The position numbers and the translations under genes were made by a program. Of a stretch of DNA of 64,000 nucleotides, positions 18,555-27,877 are shown piece after piece. Location of the stretch: the NCBI GenBank assembly GCA_032355985.1, contig JAUKVZ010000001.1:620001-684000 (forward strand). Reading direction: 5' to 3'. This DNA comes from Sarcodiotheca gaudichaudii (Eukaryota; Rhodophyta; Florideophyceae; Gigartinales; Solieriaceae). Each line of letters begins with the position of its first letter. The stretch's first letter is position 1. Under the pieces are notes generated by a model that ran no database searches, had not been told where the DNA came from, and saw only the letters and a list, made by a program, of their open reading frames with translations.

Positions 18555-19906
18555 GTATCTCAGATTCACAGACGCTGGCTGAACCGCTCATCGGATCCGT
18601 ACCGGATTCGCCCGCCAATCGTGCGCCGACAGACGCCGGCGCAGACGATCCCCGGACGACGGAGTTGATCACGCGCAAATCGCTGATCACCCGCCTTCGA
18701 TTCTGGATCCTCGTCGCTTCGCACGCCGTCACGGATCTCTACCCGACCGTCATTTTCTCTCTCATGGTGGCGCTGGAAGCGCGGCTCACCTTGTCTGCAT
18801 GGCAGACTGCGACCGTCATCGCGCTGAACCCGATCATCAGCGGACTCGCCCAGCCGTTCTTCTCCTGGATTGCAGATCGCTTCAACACGCGCGTCTTCGG
18901 TCCGCTCGGGCTCGCGACAGGCGCCATCTGTATCGGCCTCATCGGACATGCGCAGACCTTCCAGCAGCTCGTCACGCTTCAGATCATCGGCATCGCCGGC
19001 ATCGGTGTATATCACCCGATCGCCTCCGCAGTGGCGGGAAGGCTGAGTCATGATCGCGGCAAGCTGATGGCGCGAAACATCCGACGCGCTCGAGGACAGG
19101 GACTCTCGATCTTCTTTGCCGCGGGCATGATCGGCGGCGTGTTCGGACCGCGCATCGCCACGTTTATCAACGAGGCGCCGTGGCTTGGACTGGAGCGCCT
19201 GGATTTGCTCATCCTGCCCGGCGTCATCGCGGCGATCATCCTCTGGCTTGCGGTTCGTCATGTGCCGCATCAATCCGATGCGGCGCCCCTGGCTGAAGGC
19301 GAACCGACGAGACGATCCGATCTCGGCCTGCGCTACTTCACGATCGGCATCCTCTTCCTCGCCAACTCCTGCCGATTCCTGGTCAACATCGGCCTGATCT
19401 ACCTGTTCGGGCGCTGGGCGGAGACGATCTATGTGGCAAGCGCCGATGACGCCGCGACACTGCACGGCTACATCATCTCGGCCTCAGCCATCGGCATGGG
19501 CGTCTCGACGCTGCTCGCCGGCCGGTATGTGCATTCAGGGCAGGAGCGCGGCGCCATGATCGGCATGTCGCTTCTTGCGGCGCCTCTCATCGTTCTGATG
19601 CCCTTCGCGGGTGTCTGGGGCATGGCTTTGCTCGGGTTCCTCGTGGCGTTTGGGTACTTCGCCCTCGTTCCATCATCTCTGTCGCTTGCCCATCGCCTGC
19701 TGCCCAGAGCGACCAGCGCGACAGGCAGTCTGCTGCTGGGCTGCGGCTGGGCCGTCTCTGCGGCTGCCCCGTTCCTGGCCGAGGAGATTCTCGAACGATT
19801 CGGTCTCGTGGCGGCCTTTGGCACATTTGCAGTTCTCATGGCGATGGCGGGCGTCTTCTCGATCTTCCTGCCGGGTGACCTCATCCGGGCGACGGCTGAC
19901 GACTGA
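18551..19906 (+). CDS. MFS transporter, fosmidomycin-resistance (Fsr)-like
   Basis: A 451-aa protein with about 12 transmembrane helices after a ~50-residue hydrophilic head. The first span (LVASHAVTDLYPTVIFSLM), the loop SWIADRFNTRVFGPLG and the segment GIAGIGVYHPIASAVAG match the Fsr-type MFS pattern (SH..vD..pg, GiG...HP..s). Substrate is unknown; drug or metabolite export is only the family prediction. The GTG start at 18551 is doubtful: GGAGG is just one base away and both lie in a hairpin arm. No other good start occurs in the head, so the exact N-terminus is open. Confidence 0.8.
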   Translation: MRISDSQTLAEPLIGSVPDSPANRAPTDAGADDPRTTELITRKSLITRLRFWILVASHAVTDLYPTVIFSLMVALEARLTLSAWQTATVIALNPIISGLAQPFFSWIADRFNTRVFGPLGLATGAICIGLIGHAQTFQQLVTLQIIGIAGIGVYHPIASAVAGRLSHDRGKLMARNIRRARGQGLSIFFAAGMIGGVFGPRIATFINEAPWLGLERLDLLILPGVIAAIILWLAVRHVPHQSDAAPLAEGEPTRRSDLGLRYFTIGILFLANSCRFLVNIGLIYLFGRWAETIYVASADDAATLHGYIISASAIGMGVSTLLAGRYVHSGQERGAMIGMSLLAAPLIVLMPFAGVWGMALLGFLVAFGYFALVPSSLSLAHRLLPRATSATGSLLLGCGWAVSAAAPFLAEEILERFGLVAAFGTFAVLMAMAGVFSIFLPGDLIRATADD

Positions 19907-20063
19907 TGCGCCGGCAGTTTCCGGGACGAACGCCTTGGCGCTTGCTGTCGGTAGCTTGTCGGTTCGTGACGACGCGTGTCGTTGGGCGCAGCGTCACGTC
20001 GGGGCTTTCGGGCTCCTGTATGATCCCTTCGAAGAACGGAATCGACGACCAAACTCCCGAGGG

Positions 20064-20990
20064 ATGGAGCCCATGAGCAGCGTGAGCAGCGAGCGAATCA
20101 TCGAGACGAAGGCCCCGACGGCGACCCATGTTCCTGCTGAATCGAAGCTCATCGATCTGATGGATGGGGCCGCCCGGCACGAGATTCGTGTGCACGAGCA
20201 CGGATTCGTCGCGCTGACGGATGTCATGCCCAGACTCGTCCCGGAAGGGCAGACCGCAGATCAGGCGATTGTGCAGGCCGCGCGCGTTTCCTACGGAGCG
20301 GGCACCAAGCGCGTCAATGAGGATCGCGGACTCATCCGCTATCTCCTGCGGCATCGACACACGACGCCATTTGAAATGGTTGAGTTCAAGTTCCATTGCG
20401 CCATGCCGATTTTCGTCGCGAGACAATGGATTCGGCATCGCACGGCCAATGTGAATGAATACTCGGCGCGATACTCGATCATGCCCGATCGGTTCTACCG
20501 GCCTTCGGTCGAGAACGTGCGCAAGCAGTCAACATCGAATCGGCAGGGGGGCGATGAGCCGATCGATGTATCGACGGCAGAAGAGTTCCTCGCATACCTC
20601 GAACGCGCTGAAGCCACCCATGCCGAATATATGGCGCTCAATGAGAAGGGTGTCGCTCGTGAGCTCGCGCGTATTGGCCTGCCTCAGAATCTGTACACCG
20701 AGTGGTACTGGAAGTGCGATCTGCACAACACACTTCGATTCCTGTCTCTTCGCCTCGATGCGCACGCGCAGCAGGAGATTCAGGACTTCGCGGCCGCCAT
20801 GCTCGCGCTCATCAAGCCGATGATCCCGCAGACGATCGAAGCGTTCTGGGATTACGAGATGGAGTCGATGCGTCTGACCCGTCTGGAGATCGAAGCGATC
20901 CGCCAGGGCGCCGCCGAGATCGCGTCAGACAATAAGCGCGAGCAGCGAGAATGGGCCGCCAAGCGAACGCAACTCGGGCTTGCCGACTGA
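20064..20990 (+). CDS. thyX: FAD-dependent thymidylate synthase
   Basis: Makes dTMP from dUMP with methylenetetrahydrofolate as carbon donor and reduced FAD as reductant. The 308-aa product is longer than the usual 220-260 because of an N-terminal extension and a charged C-terminus. The ThyX signature RHRTANVNEYSARY is at 124-137. The dUMP-binding arginine region near LRFLSLRLDAHAQQEI is also present. The start is ATG 20064 or ATG 20073; the second has GGAG three bases upstream. A TATGAT hexamer at 20019-20024 is a possible -10. No thyA is seen here. Confidence 0.95.
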   Translation: MEPMSSVSSERIIETKAPTATHVPAESKLIDLMDGAARHEIRVHEHGFVALTDVMPRLVPEGQTADQAIVQAARVSYGAGTKRVNEDRGLIRYLLRHRHTTPFEMVEFKFHCAMPIFVARQWIRHRTANVNEYSARYSIMPDRFYRPSVENVRKQSTSNRQGGDEPIDVSTAEEFLAYLERAEATHAEYMALNEKGVARELARIGLPQNLYTEWYWKCDLHNTLRFLSLRLDAHAQQEIQDFAAAMLALIKPMIPQTIEAFWDYEMESMRLTRLEIEAIRQGAAEIASDNKREQREWAAKRTQLGLAD

Positions 20991-21000
20991 GTGAATCGGA

Positions 21001-21381
21001 TCACTTCGAGGACTGTTCGGCCTGTCCCAGCTTCTGGCCGATCAGGCGAAGCCGTCGCTTGCGCTGCTTATCACGTTCGGCCTGAGAGAGCCCGTTCACA
21101 TCAGCGGGATCCAGCCCAAGGGGCGCATTGCGAAGAGCCTCGGCGCGCAGGCTGGCTGCTTCCTTCGATTCCGGATCGACGCCAAACACAAGAGGGCCGG
21201 CGGCTTCCTCCGGGCTCACCATGCCCGCGCCGAGCCCAAGCTGCTGTGTGAGGGCGCCGGTGGACAATCCCTGGCCCGATGTCGCCGAGGAGACCTTCTC
21301 GAGCAGATCCGGGAGCTGCCACGCTGTGATGGCGATGCTCAGCATCAGGATGATCGGACGAAGCATGCGGCGTTTCTTCAT
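21001..21381 (-). CDS. Small membrane-anchored or secreted protein, unassigned
   Basis: A 126-aa protein with a basic N-terminus (MKKRRMLRP), one hydrophobic segment (about 9-22) that is a signal peptide or anchor, and a polar Leu/Ala/Glu-rich remainder ending in a basic stretch (KQRKRRLRLIGQK). AGGG precedes the ATG at a good distance. The stop is 10 bp from the convergent thyX stop. I recognise no family. Coding is supported by the clean start, the signal-like N-terminus and the tight packing against thyX. Confidence 0.6.
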   Translation of the reverse strand: MKKRRMLRPIILMLSIAITAWQLPDLLEKVSSATSGQGLSTGALTQQLGLGAGMVSPEEAAGPLVFGVDPESKEAASLRAEALRNAPLGLDPADVNGLSQAERDKQRKRRLRLIGQKLGQAEQSSK

Positions 21382-21529
21382 GTTTCCCTGATCGGTTCGG
21401 CAGGGGGGCGATTCCCGTCTCAGACGCCGACCGACTTCGATTGCCGCCCGCCTGCGCGCTCTGTCGAATCTGATCGGCGTGCGTCATCGCAAACGCCTGC
21501 GACGCTCCGAGAAAACAGGCATTGACGGC

Positions 21530-21979
21530 CTATTCGAACCGCTTCCGAGCCTCGACAGCCATGCGATCACACAGCTCGTTTTCCGGATGTTCGCTGTGGC
21601 CACGGACCCAGTGGAATCGAAGCTCGTGCTTCTGGGCGAGATCATCGAGTGTTCGCCACAGATCATCGTTCTTCACGGGTTTCTTGGACGCGGTCTTCCA
21701 GCCGTTCCGCTTCCAGTTCGCGAGCCATTCGTTCAGTCCCTTGAGGACGTACTGGCTGTCTGAATAAAGGTCGACCGACGTCTTCTCCGTCAGTGCGGAC
21801 AAGCCTTCGACAACCGCGGTGAGCTCCATGCGATTGTTTGTCGTCTGCCGCTCACCGCCGGCATCCGTTCGTTCAGCGCCGGATGCAGGATGGCGCAGAA
21901 GATACGCCCACCCGCCCGGGCCCGGATTGCCCGAGCACGCGCCGTCCGTATAAAGCTCCACACTCGTCTGGTCAGACAT
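21530..21979 (-). CDS. rnhA: Ribonuclease HI
   Basis: Cleaves the RNA strand of RNA-DNA hybrids (primers and R-loops). The 149-aa product is of normal length. Catalytic acidic residues D12 (YTDGACSGNPGPGGW), E52 (NRMELTAVVEGL), D74 (YSDSQYV) and D138 are all present, with the general-base histidine in RGHS at 128. The basic handle region (WKRNGWKTASKKPVKN) is of the E. coli type. Intact and ordinary. Confidence 0.96.
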   Translation of the reverse strand: MSDQTSVELYTDGACSGNPGPGGWAYLLRHPASGAERTDAGGERQTTNNRMELTAVVEGLSALTEKTSVDLYSDSQYVLKGLNEWLANWKRNGWKTASKKPVKNDDLWRTLDDLAQKHELRFHWVRGHSEHPENELCDRMAVEARKRFE

Positions 21980-22039
21980 AGGCGAGAGTGTACGAACTCA
22001 TGCGCCCGATGCGGGCGCTGCGCGCGATGTGTGTTGGTG

Positions 22040-24700
22040 TCACTCCAGAGCGACCGTGAACTGAGACGCAGGGTCGTCATTCTCCGACGCATCGCCCGAT
22101 CGAATCGCGGCTTCATCGGAGTGCCAGGTGATGAGCCCGGGAACGAACGGCGTGGCAAGACGCCCATCGCGCGGGATCACGCGAACGGAGAATCCATGAC
22201 GCCCGGACTTTCCGCTGCTGAACTCGCCCTGATACTCATGACGGCCGTGCTCAAGCGTCTTCACATGCTTCATATCCACCGGCGAAGCATGCACCAGATC
22301 GCCCATCGCATTGACCTGCCCGTGATAGAGCTGCGCGCTCACTTCCTCAGGCGTCAGCTGACCGAGCGACACGACGGCCTTCACTGGCACGCTGCTGCGG
22401 ACGGGCGTTGACTGATGCACGGGCGATGAGGCTTCGAGCACGTTGACTTCGTGCCACAGCGCGTGATACCTGCGCAGATGATCGCTGAGATCACGTGACT
22501 GATCGAGGCCGTCGTCTGACATGGCCTTGCCGTGCAGATGAACGGGCTTGTAGTAGTGATCGTGGTACTCCGCGACCATGCGATTGGTGTTGAAGTTTGG
22601 CGTCAGGTTTTCGATGCATCGCTTCATGCGGGCGACCCAGCGCTTGGGCGTGCCGCCGACGCCGCGTGTGAAGAACTCAGGAATGATCTGCCGCTCGAGC
22701 AGGTCAAAGAGCGCACGGCTTTCGATCTGATCCTGCAGGGCGCTGTCGTCGTAGGACTCACCGCGCCCGATGGCGAAACCGAGCGAGCCGTCAAACGCCT
22801 CGTCCCACCAGCCATCCATGATGGAGAGATTGATCACGCCATTCATCGCGGCCTTCATGCCCGAGGTGCCGGACGCCTCCAGGCCGCGCCTGGGGGTGTT
22901 CAGCCAGATGTCACAACCAGTCACGAGTCTGCGCGCAACAGACATGTCATAGTCTTCGAGGAAAACGATGCGATCGGCGCGATGCGCTTCCTTCGAGAGA
23001 TTCACGAGTTCGCGGATCAGCTCCTTGCCCGCCGTGTCCGCAGGATGCGCCTTGCCGGCGATCAGGAACTGCACGGGCTGCTCGTCGTTTTGCAGCAGGC
23101 GAAGCAGGCGATCACGATCCTGCAGGAAGAGTGTGGCTCGCTTGTACGTCGCAAAGCGGCGCGCGAATCCGATCGTCAACGCATTCGGATCAAGGGCGCT
23201 GGCGGCGGTCTCGATCTCATCCGGTCCCGCGCCTCGCAGGCGAAGCTGCTCGCGGATCTTCCGGCGGCACCAGCGGATCAGCTTCTGACGCTGCTCAACG
23301 TGGATCTGCCAGAGTTCATCATCCGGAATCTCCGAAACGCCCGTCCACGCTTCGCGATCCGTCGGATCCTCGAGCCATGCCGAGCCCATGTACCGGTCGT
23401 ACAGTCGACCCAGATCCGGCGCGATCCATGAACGCGCGTGCACACCATTGGTCACGTGACCGATGGGCAGCTCTTCATTCGGTACGCCCGGCCACAGATT
23501 CTTCCACATGCGGCGACTGACCTTGCCATGCAGCCGGCTCACACCGTTGCAGTACTGCGACAGGCGAAGCGCAAGGACCGCCATCGAGAAGAACTCGTTT
23601 CGATCATGCGGATTCTCGCGACCCAGGCCCAGAAGCTGATCGCCATCGATGCCCAGGGGGCCCTGCCATGTCTCGAAGTATCGCGCCACCAGTTCCGGGC
23701 TGAATCGATCAATGCCCGCGGGCACCGGTGTGTGCGTGGTGAACAGATGCTGCGCCGAGGCGCACGCCAGAGCCGTATCGAAGTCGACGCCGTACTTCTC
23801 ACGAAGCATGCGGATGTGCTCAAGGCCGAGGAAGGCCGAGTGGCCTTCATTCATGTGATACACGGTCGGCGTGACGCCCAGACGAGCCAGGGCGCGCATG
23901 CCGCCGATGCCCAGCACGATCTCCTGCTGGATGCGTGTCTCAACATCGCCGCCATAGAGATTGCGCGTGATCTGGCGATCGGCCTTCGTGTTGCCGTCGA
24001 TATTCGTATCGAGCAGATAAAGCGGCACGCGGCCGACGTTGCACTGCCAGATTGCGATCTGCACGTCCCGGCCCGGCAGCTGCACGCTGACGCGCATCTG
24101 CTCGTTCGTTTCGGGATCCATGACGCGCTGGACGGGCTGATTGTGGTAGTCCAGCTCGGGATACGTTTCCTGCTGCCAGCCGTCCGCGTTAAGGTACTGA
24201 TGGAAGTAACCGCAGCGATAGAGCAGACCGACGCCGACGAGGGGGATGCCGATCTCGCTGGCCGACTTGAGATGATCGCCTGAGAGAACGCCGAGGCCGC
24301 CGGAGTAGATCTGCAGGCACTCCGTCAGGCCGAACTCGGCCGAGAAGTACGCGATCGTCATGTCCTTCTTGGAGGCCAGTTCCGGATGCTTTTCGGTGAA
24401 CCACGATCCTCGGGTCTGATGCGCCTGTAGGCGGGATTGCACATGGCCCAGAGCATGCAGATAGCTTCGATCCTCCGCCGCCTTCTCGAGCTTTTCCTGC
24501 TCGATCAGGCCGAGCAGCATGACCGGATTGTGATTCGTGGAGCGCCAGAGCTCGCGATCCAGACGGCGAAAGAGGGACGCCGCCTCGGGATGCCAGCTGA
24601 ACCAGAGATTGTGCGCGATCTCCTGGAGCGGCTTGAGCGGCTCCGGGAGCGAGGGCACGACGCGGAAAGACTGAATACGAGCGTGCGTCGACTTAAGCAT
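22040..24700 (-). CDS. glgP: Alpha-glucan phosphorylase (with N-terminal DUF3417)
   Basis: Releases glucose 1-phosphate from glycogen or maltodextrin. At 886 aa it matches the long alpha-glucan phosphorylase subfamily. Residues ~10-115 are the DUF3417 head (LQEIAHNLWFSWHPEAASLF). The glucan-binding and active-site parts follow (AYFSAEFGLTECLQIYSGGLGVLSGDHLKSASEIG; HMNEGHSAFLGLE). The pyridoxal-phosphate site lies in EASGTSGMKAAMNG near residue 620. The C-terminal ~120 residues form an extra domain. Suggests glycogen storage. Ends ~60 bp from rnhA on the same strand. Confidence 0.94.
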   Translation of the reverse strand: MLKSTHARIQSFRVVPSLPEPLKPLQEIAHNLWFSWHPEAASLFRRLDRELWRSTNHNPVMLLGLIEQEKLEKAAEDRSYLHALGHVQSRLQAHQTRGSWFTEKHPELASKKDMTIAYFSAEFGLTECLQIYSGGLGVLSGDHLKSASEIGIPLVGVGLLYRCGYFHQYLNADGWQQETYPELDYHNQPVQRVMDPETNEQMRVSVQLPGRDVQIAIWQCNVGRVPLYLLDTNIDGNTKADRQITRNLYGGDVETRIQQEIVLGIGGMRALARLGVTPTVYHMNEGHSAFLGLEHIRMLREKYGVDFDTALACASAQHLFTTHTPVPAGIDRFSPELVARYFETWQGPLGIDGDQLLGLGRENPHDRNEFFSMAVLALRLSQYCNGVSRLHGKVSRRMWKNLWPGVPNEELPIGHVTNGVHARSWIAPDLGRLYDRYMGSAWLEDPTDREAWTGVSEIPDDELWQIHVEQRQKLIRWCRRKIREQLRLRGAGPDEIETAASALDPNALTIGFARRFATYKRATLFLQDRDRLLRLLQNDEQPVQFLIAGKAHPADTAGKELIRELVNLSKEAHRADRIVFLEDYDMSVARRLVTGCDIWLNTPRRGLEASGTSGMKAAMNGVINLSIMDGWWDEAFDGSLGFAIGRGESYDDSALQDQIESRALFDLLERQIIPEFFTRGVGGTPKRWVARMKRCIENLTPNFNTNRMVAEYHDHYYKPVHLHGKAMSDDGLDQSRDLSDHLRRYHALWHEVNVLEASSPVHQSTPVRSSVPVKAVVSLGQLTPEEVSAQLYHGQVNAMGDLVHASPVDMKHVKTLEHGRHEYQGEFSSGKSGRHGFSVRVIPRDGRLATPFVPGLITWHSDEAAIRSGDASENDDPASQFTVALE

Positions 24701-24809
24701 GACTGATTCTGACCTCTGGAATTGCGGCGTCGAAGGCGAACGGGCGGTCCCGAAACGTCACCACCTCTATCGGACGGCCCGATGCACTCAGTTTATCCCC
24801 CTTAGCGAA

Positions 24810-26462
24810 TCAGACGCCCGCTTTCGGTCGTCGTTCGAGCAGCCATCGAGGCTCCGGACGCCTGGAGACAAGGGCAGCGACGCCATAGAAGGCCATCCCG
24901 GCCGTCACGAGCGCGATCAGCAGCGTCAGTTGACCCGTCCATGTGTCTTCCTGGATCCAGGAGATCATGACGCGCCGCACAACGAGGATCACGACCGCCA
25001 TCAGTCCGGACGTCATTACGACCCAGACGGCGCTGCGAGCCGGTCCGTTTCGTGCGTCTACACCCTGCCGCGTGCGCAGAAGGTGGGCCAGCACGAGGCA
25101 CTGTGCTGTGGCGCAGATCGAGGTCGACCATGCCAATCCGGCTTCGCGAAGCCACCAGATCAGTGTCAGGTTGAGTGCAGTGTTCGCAATCACAAATGCG
25201 ATCGAGACGCGCATCGGCGTTCGCATGTCGCCACGCGCATAGAACGCTCGCGTGAAGATGTGAGCGAGCATGTACGCCCAGATCGCCGGCGCGTATCCCA
25301 GCAACGTGAACGAAACACGATGAAGATCCGTTTCTTCGAACCGGCCGCCGAGAAACGCCGCAGCCGTCAGCGGCTCACGCACCAGCGCCAGGCCGATGGA
25401 GGCCGGCACGCCGATGAACATACTGAGACGGACGCCACGACTGAGCGTCTCGCTGAATGCCTTTGCATTCGACGCTTGTTTGGCAAGCAATGGAAATGCA
25501 GCCGTCGCCAGCGCGATTCCGAAGACGCCCAGTGGGAAGTGATACAGCCTTTGTGCAAAAAACAGCACGGCATTGGACGATTCATCCAGCGGATAGGTGA
25601 CCGTGCCGCGGCCGGGCAGCCAGAAGTTCGGGCCAACCAGAATCGGCCAGCTTGCGATCAGACCATCAAGCAACTGATTGATCTGCAAAGCGCCCAGGCC
25701 GATCAGCACTGGCCCCATCCGACGCGACAGCTGGCGAAGCTGAGCGCCCATGCCATGCACATCGCGTCTCCATCGAAATGAACGACGCAGCGCCACGCCG
25801 GCCCATGTGACCTGCAGCGCGCCTGCGATGACAACGAACGCGCCGACGCCGATCGCCGCCCGCTCGAGATCGACTTCATCGCCGATCCCCCAGACCAGTG
25901 CGGCGATGATCATGCAGATGTTCAGCACGATGGGCGCCGCGGCCGTCGGGGCGAATCGATCATGCGTCTGAAGGATGCCGCCAAGCAGCGCCGTCAGGCA
26001 CACCAGCGGCATGAAAGGCAGCATGATCATCGTCAGCTGAATCGCGAGCACGGCCGAAGGCTTGAGATCGCCCAGAGAGAGCGTCAGCAGCAGGGCGAGT
26101 TCGATCACCGCTGTCAGCGCCGTGAGTCCGAAGGCGACGACCAGTAACGTTGCGCTTGCGAATCGATCGGCTTCGTCGGCGTCTTCCTGGTGAAGCTGCG
26201 CGTACTGAGGCAGAAACGCCGCGGCCAGAGCGCCTTCGCCGAACAGGCGACGGAAGAGATTCGGGATGAGGAACGCCAGTGAGAAGGCGGACCAGACGGG
26301 CCCGGCGCCGAAGACGCGCGAGCAGACGACATCTCGGGCGAGCCCGAAGAGGCGACTGAGCAGCGTCAGCAGCGCAACGACGCGCGCCGACGCCATGAAG
26401 CTGTGATGCTCCTGTGGCGTCTCACCGGCAGCGTGCGTTGGATTATCCGGCGCAGAAGGCAT
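24810..26462 (-). CDS. murJ: Lipid II flippase MurJ
   Basis: Moves lipid-linked peptidoglycan precursor across the inner membrane. The 550-aa protein has 14 or so hydrophobic helices of the MOP superfamily. Signatures: TLLSRLFGLARDVVCSRVFGAG, LIPNLFRRLFGEGALAAAFLP in the first helices and NAVLFFAQRLYHFPLGVFGIALATAAFPLL in the middle. The first ~22 residues are extra; an internal methionine (about 26396) is an alternative start. Evidence, with dacB, that the organism makes peptidoglycan. Confidence 0.94.
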   Translation of the reverse strand: MPSAPDNPTHAAGETPQEHHSFMASARVVALLTLLSRLFGLARDVVCSRVFGAGPVWSAFSLAFLIPNLFRRLFGEGALAAAFLPQYAQLHQEDADEADRFASATLLVVAFGLTALTAVIELALLLTLSLGDLKPSAVLAIQLTMIMLPFMPLVCLTALLGGILQTHDRFAPTAAAPIVLNICMIIAALVWGIGDEVDLERAAIGVGAFVVIAGALQVTWAGVALRRSFRWRRDVHGMGAQLRQLSRRMGPVLIGLGALQINQLLDGLIASWPILVGPNFWLPGRGTVTYPLDESSNAVLFFAQRLYHFPLGVFGIALATAAFPLLAKQASNAKAFSETLSRGVRLSMFIGVPASIGLALVREPLTAAAFLGGRFEETDLHRVSFTLLGYAPAIWAYMLAHIFTRAFYARGDMRTPMRVSIAFVIANTALNLTLIWWLREAGLAWSTSICATAQCLVLAHLLRTRQGVDARNGPARSAVWVVMTSGLMAVVILVVRRVMISWIQEDTWTGQLTLLIALVTAGMAFYGVAALVSRRPEPRWLLERRPKAGV

Positions 26463-26526
26463 GCCGAATAGATATCGGCGGGAAGGGGGCTTCCAGCCCG
26501 CACACCGATTCAGTTAAATGAGAAGA

Positions 26527-26556
26527 ACCGGCCCTGCCCGATTGGGCAAGGCCGGT
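26527..26556 (-). terminator. Rho-independent-type terminator of the PEP-CTERM-like gene
   Basis: ACCGGCC and TGCCC pair with GGGCA and GGCCGGT around a 4-base loop, giving a 13-bp stem with one opposed mismatch. Read on the minus strand it is followed by TTCTTCTCATTT, moderately U-rich. It lies 36 bp after the stop of the minus-strand secreted-protein gene and before murJ. Confidence 0.75.
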
Positions 26557-26591
26557 GAAGGAACGGTACAGGTGCTCTGCTGGATCGAGGC

Positions 26592-27281
26592 TTATCGCCT
26601 GCGACGGATGCAGAGGAGTCCGCCGGTGGCGGCAATGGCCAGCGTGCCGGGCGTCGGCACGGGTGAACCAGTGACCCTCAGGCCGAACACGAAGGGCGAA
26701 CCTTCGCTGAACGTGTAGTCGACGCTTGCGACGCGCTGGTCGCCAACACCCTTCGCGTAGACCGTGGAGCCCTTGTCTCCGACGTTTTCCGTCGCCGGAT
26801 CGTTCTTCAGGGCGTAGCTCCAGTACGCGCCGAAGATGTCATCGGAAGCGAGCACGACGTAGTACGTGCCGGCATCGAGCGAGACGCCCGAGACATCGAA
26901 GTCCTGCCAGCCGCGCGTTCCGAGTGCGCCGCCCATGCTTGAGTACGTTCCCGATTCCCAGACAACGCTGCCGGTCGGGACGGGATTGTCAGCGTTGGAG
27001 TCGCCAACAAGGCCGTAATCGTTTGTGAGATAGACGTTGACGTCTGTGGCGCTGCCGAAGAACGACAGCGTGTCCAGATTCGTCGCGGCGTCGATCGTGA
27101 ATTCCTGGATCAGGTTGGTCGAGAGATCCGTGGATCCGTTGAGATAGGCGCGCTCCGTGGCGCCGTTGACCGACGGGGTCATCGTGTTGACGACCGTCTC
27201 GACATCGCCTGCTGCGGCGACGCCTGCGAATGCAATGATTGCACCCACGGCAACGCCGGATCGGCTCATACAAATCTTCAT
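26592..27281 (-). CDS. Secreted protein with PEP-CTERM-like sorting tail
   Basis: The 229-aa protein has a signal peptide (MKICMSRSGVAVGAIIAFAGVAAAG), a beta-rich middle with many Asp, Thr, Ser and Tyr residues, and a C-terminal tripartite tail: VPTPGT, a short hydrophobic helix (LAIAATGGLLCI) and RRRR. This matches the PEP-CTERM-like layout common in Phycisphaerae, the sorting signal for exosortase/archaeosortase. The body resembles fibre- or lectin-like extracellular domains but has no named match I can support. It has its own terminator. Confidence 0.8.
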   Translation of the reverse strand: MKICMSRSGVAVGAIIAFAGVAAAGDVETVVNTMTPSVNGATERAYLNGSTDLSTNLIQEFTIDAATNLDTLSFFGSATDVNVYLTNDYGLVGDSNADNPVPTGSVVWESGTYSSMGGALGTRGWQDFDVSGVSLDAGTYYVVLASDDIFGAYWSYALKNDPATENVGDKGSTVYAKGVGDQRVASVDYTFSEGSPFVFGLRVTGSPVPTPGTLAIAATGGLLCIRRRR

Positions 27282-27445
27282 CTTATTCTCTCCTGCGGCG
27301 ACTCTTGTGCGAGTCGCGACTCCCTGCGCATCAGCCGTTGTGCAGACGACTAATACTCTGATTCCCTGTACTCTGGCCGATCGCTGTGCGGGCGGGCGGC
27401 CGTTCCTTTACGCAGTTTCAGATGTAACACGGACTTACGGCGCGG

Positions 27446-27877
27446 TCAAGGTATTTTGCCGCGATCAATTGGCGATTCCTCTGAGATTCTTTGGCGTCCG
27501 AGAATTCTCGGGAATCGCCCCCCGATCAGCACACCGCCGAACACCCCGAACGAGTCAGCCAGGAAATCAAAAAGGTCCGGAGATCGCTGCAGACCGGGAA
27601 TGCCCTGCGTCGCCTCATCGATCGCCGCGTACACAACGCCCGATATCGCCGCGATCACGAGCGCCTTCCGTCCTGCAGCCCAGGTCGGGGGAATCGCACG
27701 CAGCAGCAGGATCGTCCAGAGGAAGTAGATCAGCGCGTGGGCGACCTTGTCCTGCCAGCTGAACACGGGCGTTCCCATGGCCGGCAACGGCACATGCGTG
27801 AGCGTCGTGATCCCTGCTGAGAAGGCAAGGAAAATGATGGCGGGAAAGGTCCGAAAACCTTCTTGCGAGTCGCTCAC
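27446..27877 (-). CDS. VanZ-like membrane protein
   Basis: A 143-aa protein with four hydrophobic helices of the VanZ type. Diagnostic pieces are DKVAHALIYFLW (D-K-x-x-H-x-x-x-Y), AAIDEATQ (D-E-x-x-Q), and a following R...D..D...G pattern (LQRSPDLFDFLADSFGVFGG). VanZ of enterococci gives low-level teicoplanin resistance, but most family members have no known role. Its ATG overlaps the parA stop by 4 bp. Confidence 0.82.
   Translation of the reverse strand: MSDSQEGFRTFPAIIFLAFSAGITTLTHVPLPAMGTPVFSWQDKVAHALIYFLWTILLLRAIPPTWAAGRKALVIAAISGVVYAAIDEATQGIPGLQRSPDLFDFLADSFGVFGGVLIGGRFPRILGRQRISEESPIDRGKIP

Noticed and set aside
19611-20063. Long in-frame extension upstream of thyX
   Set aside because: It overlaps the MFS gene in another frame and lacks ThyX similarity.
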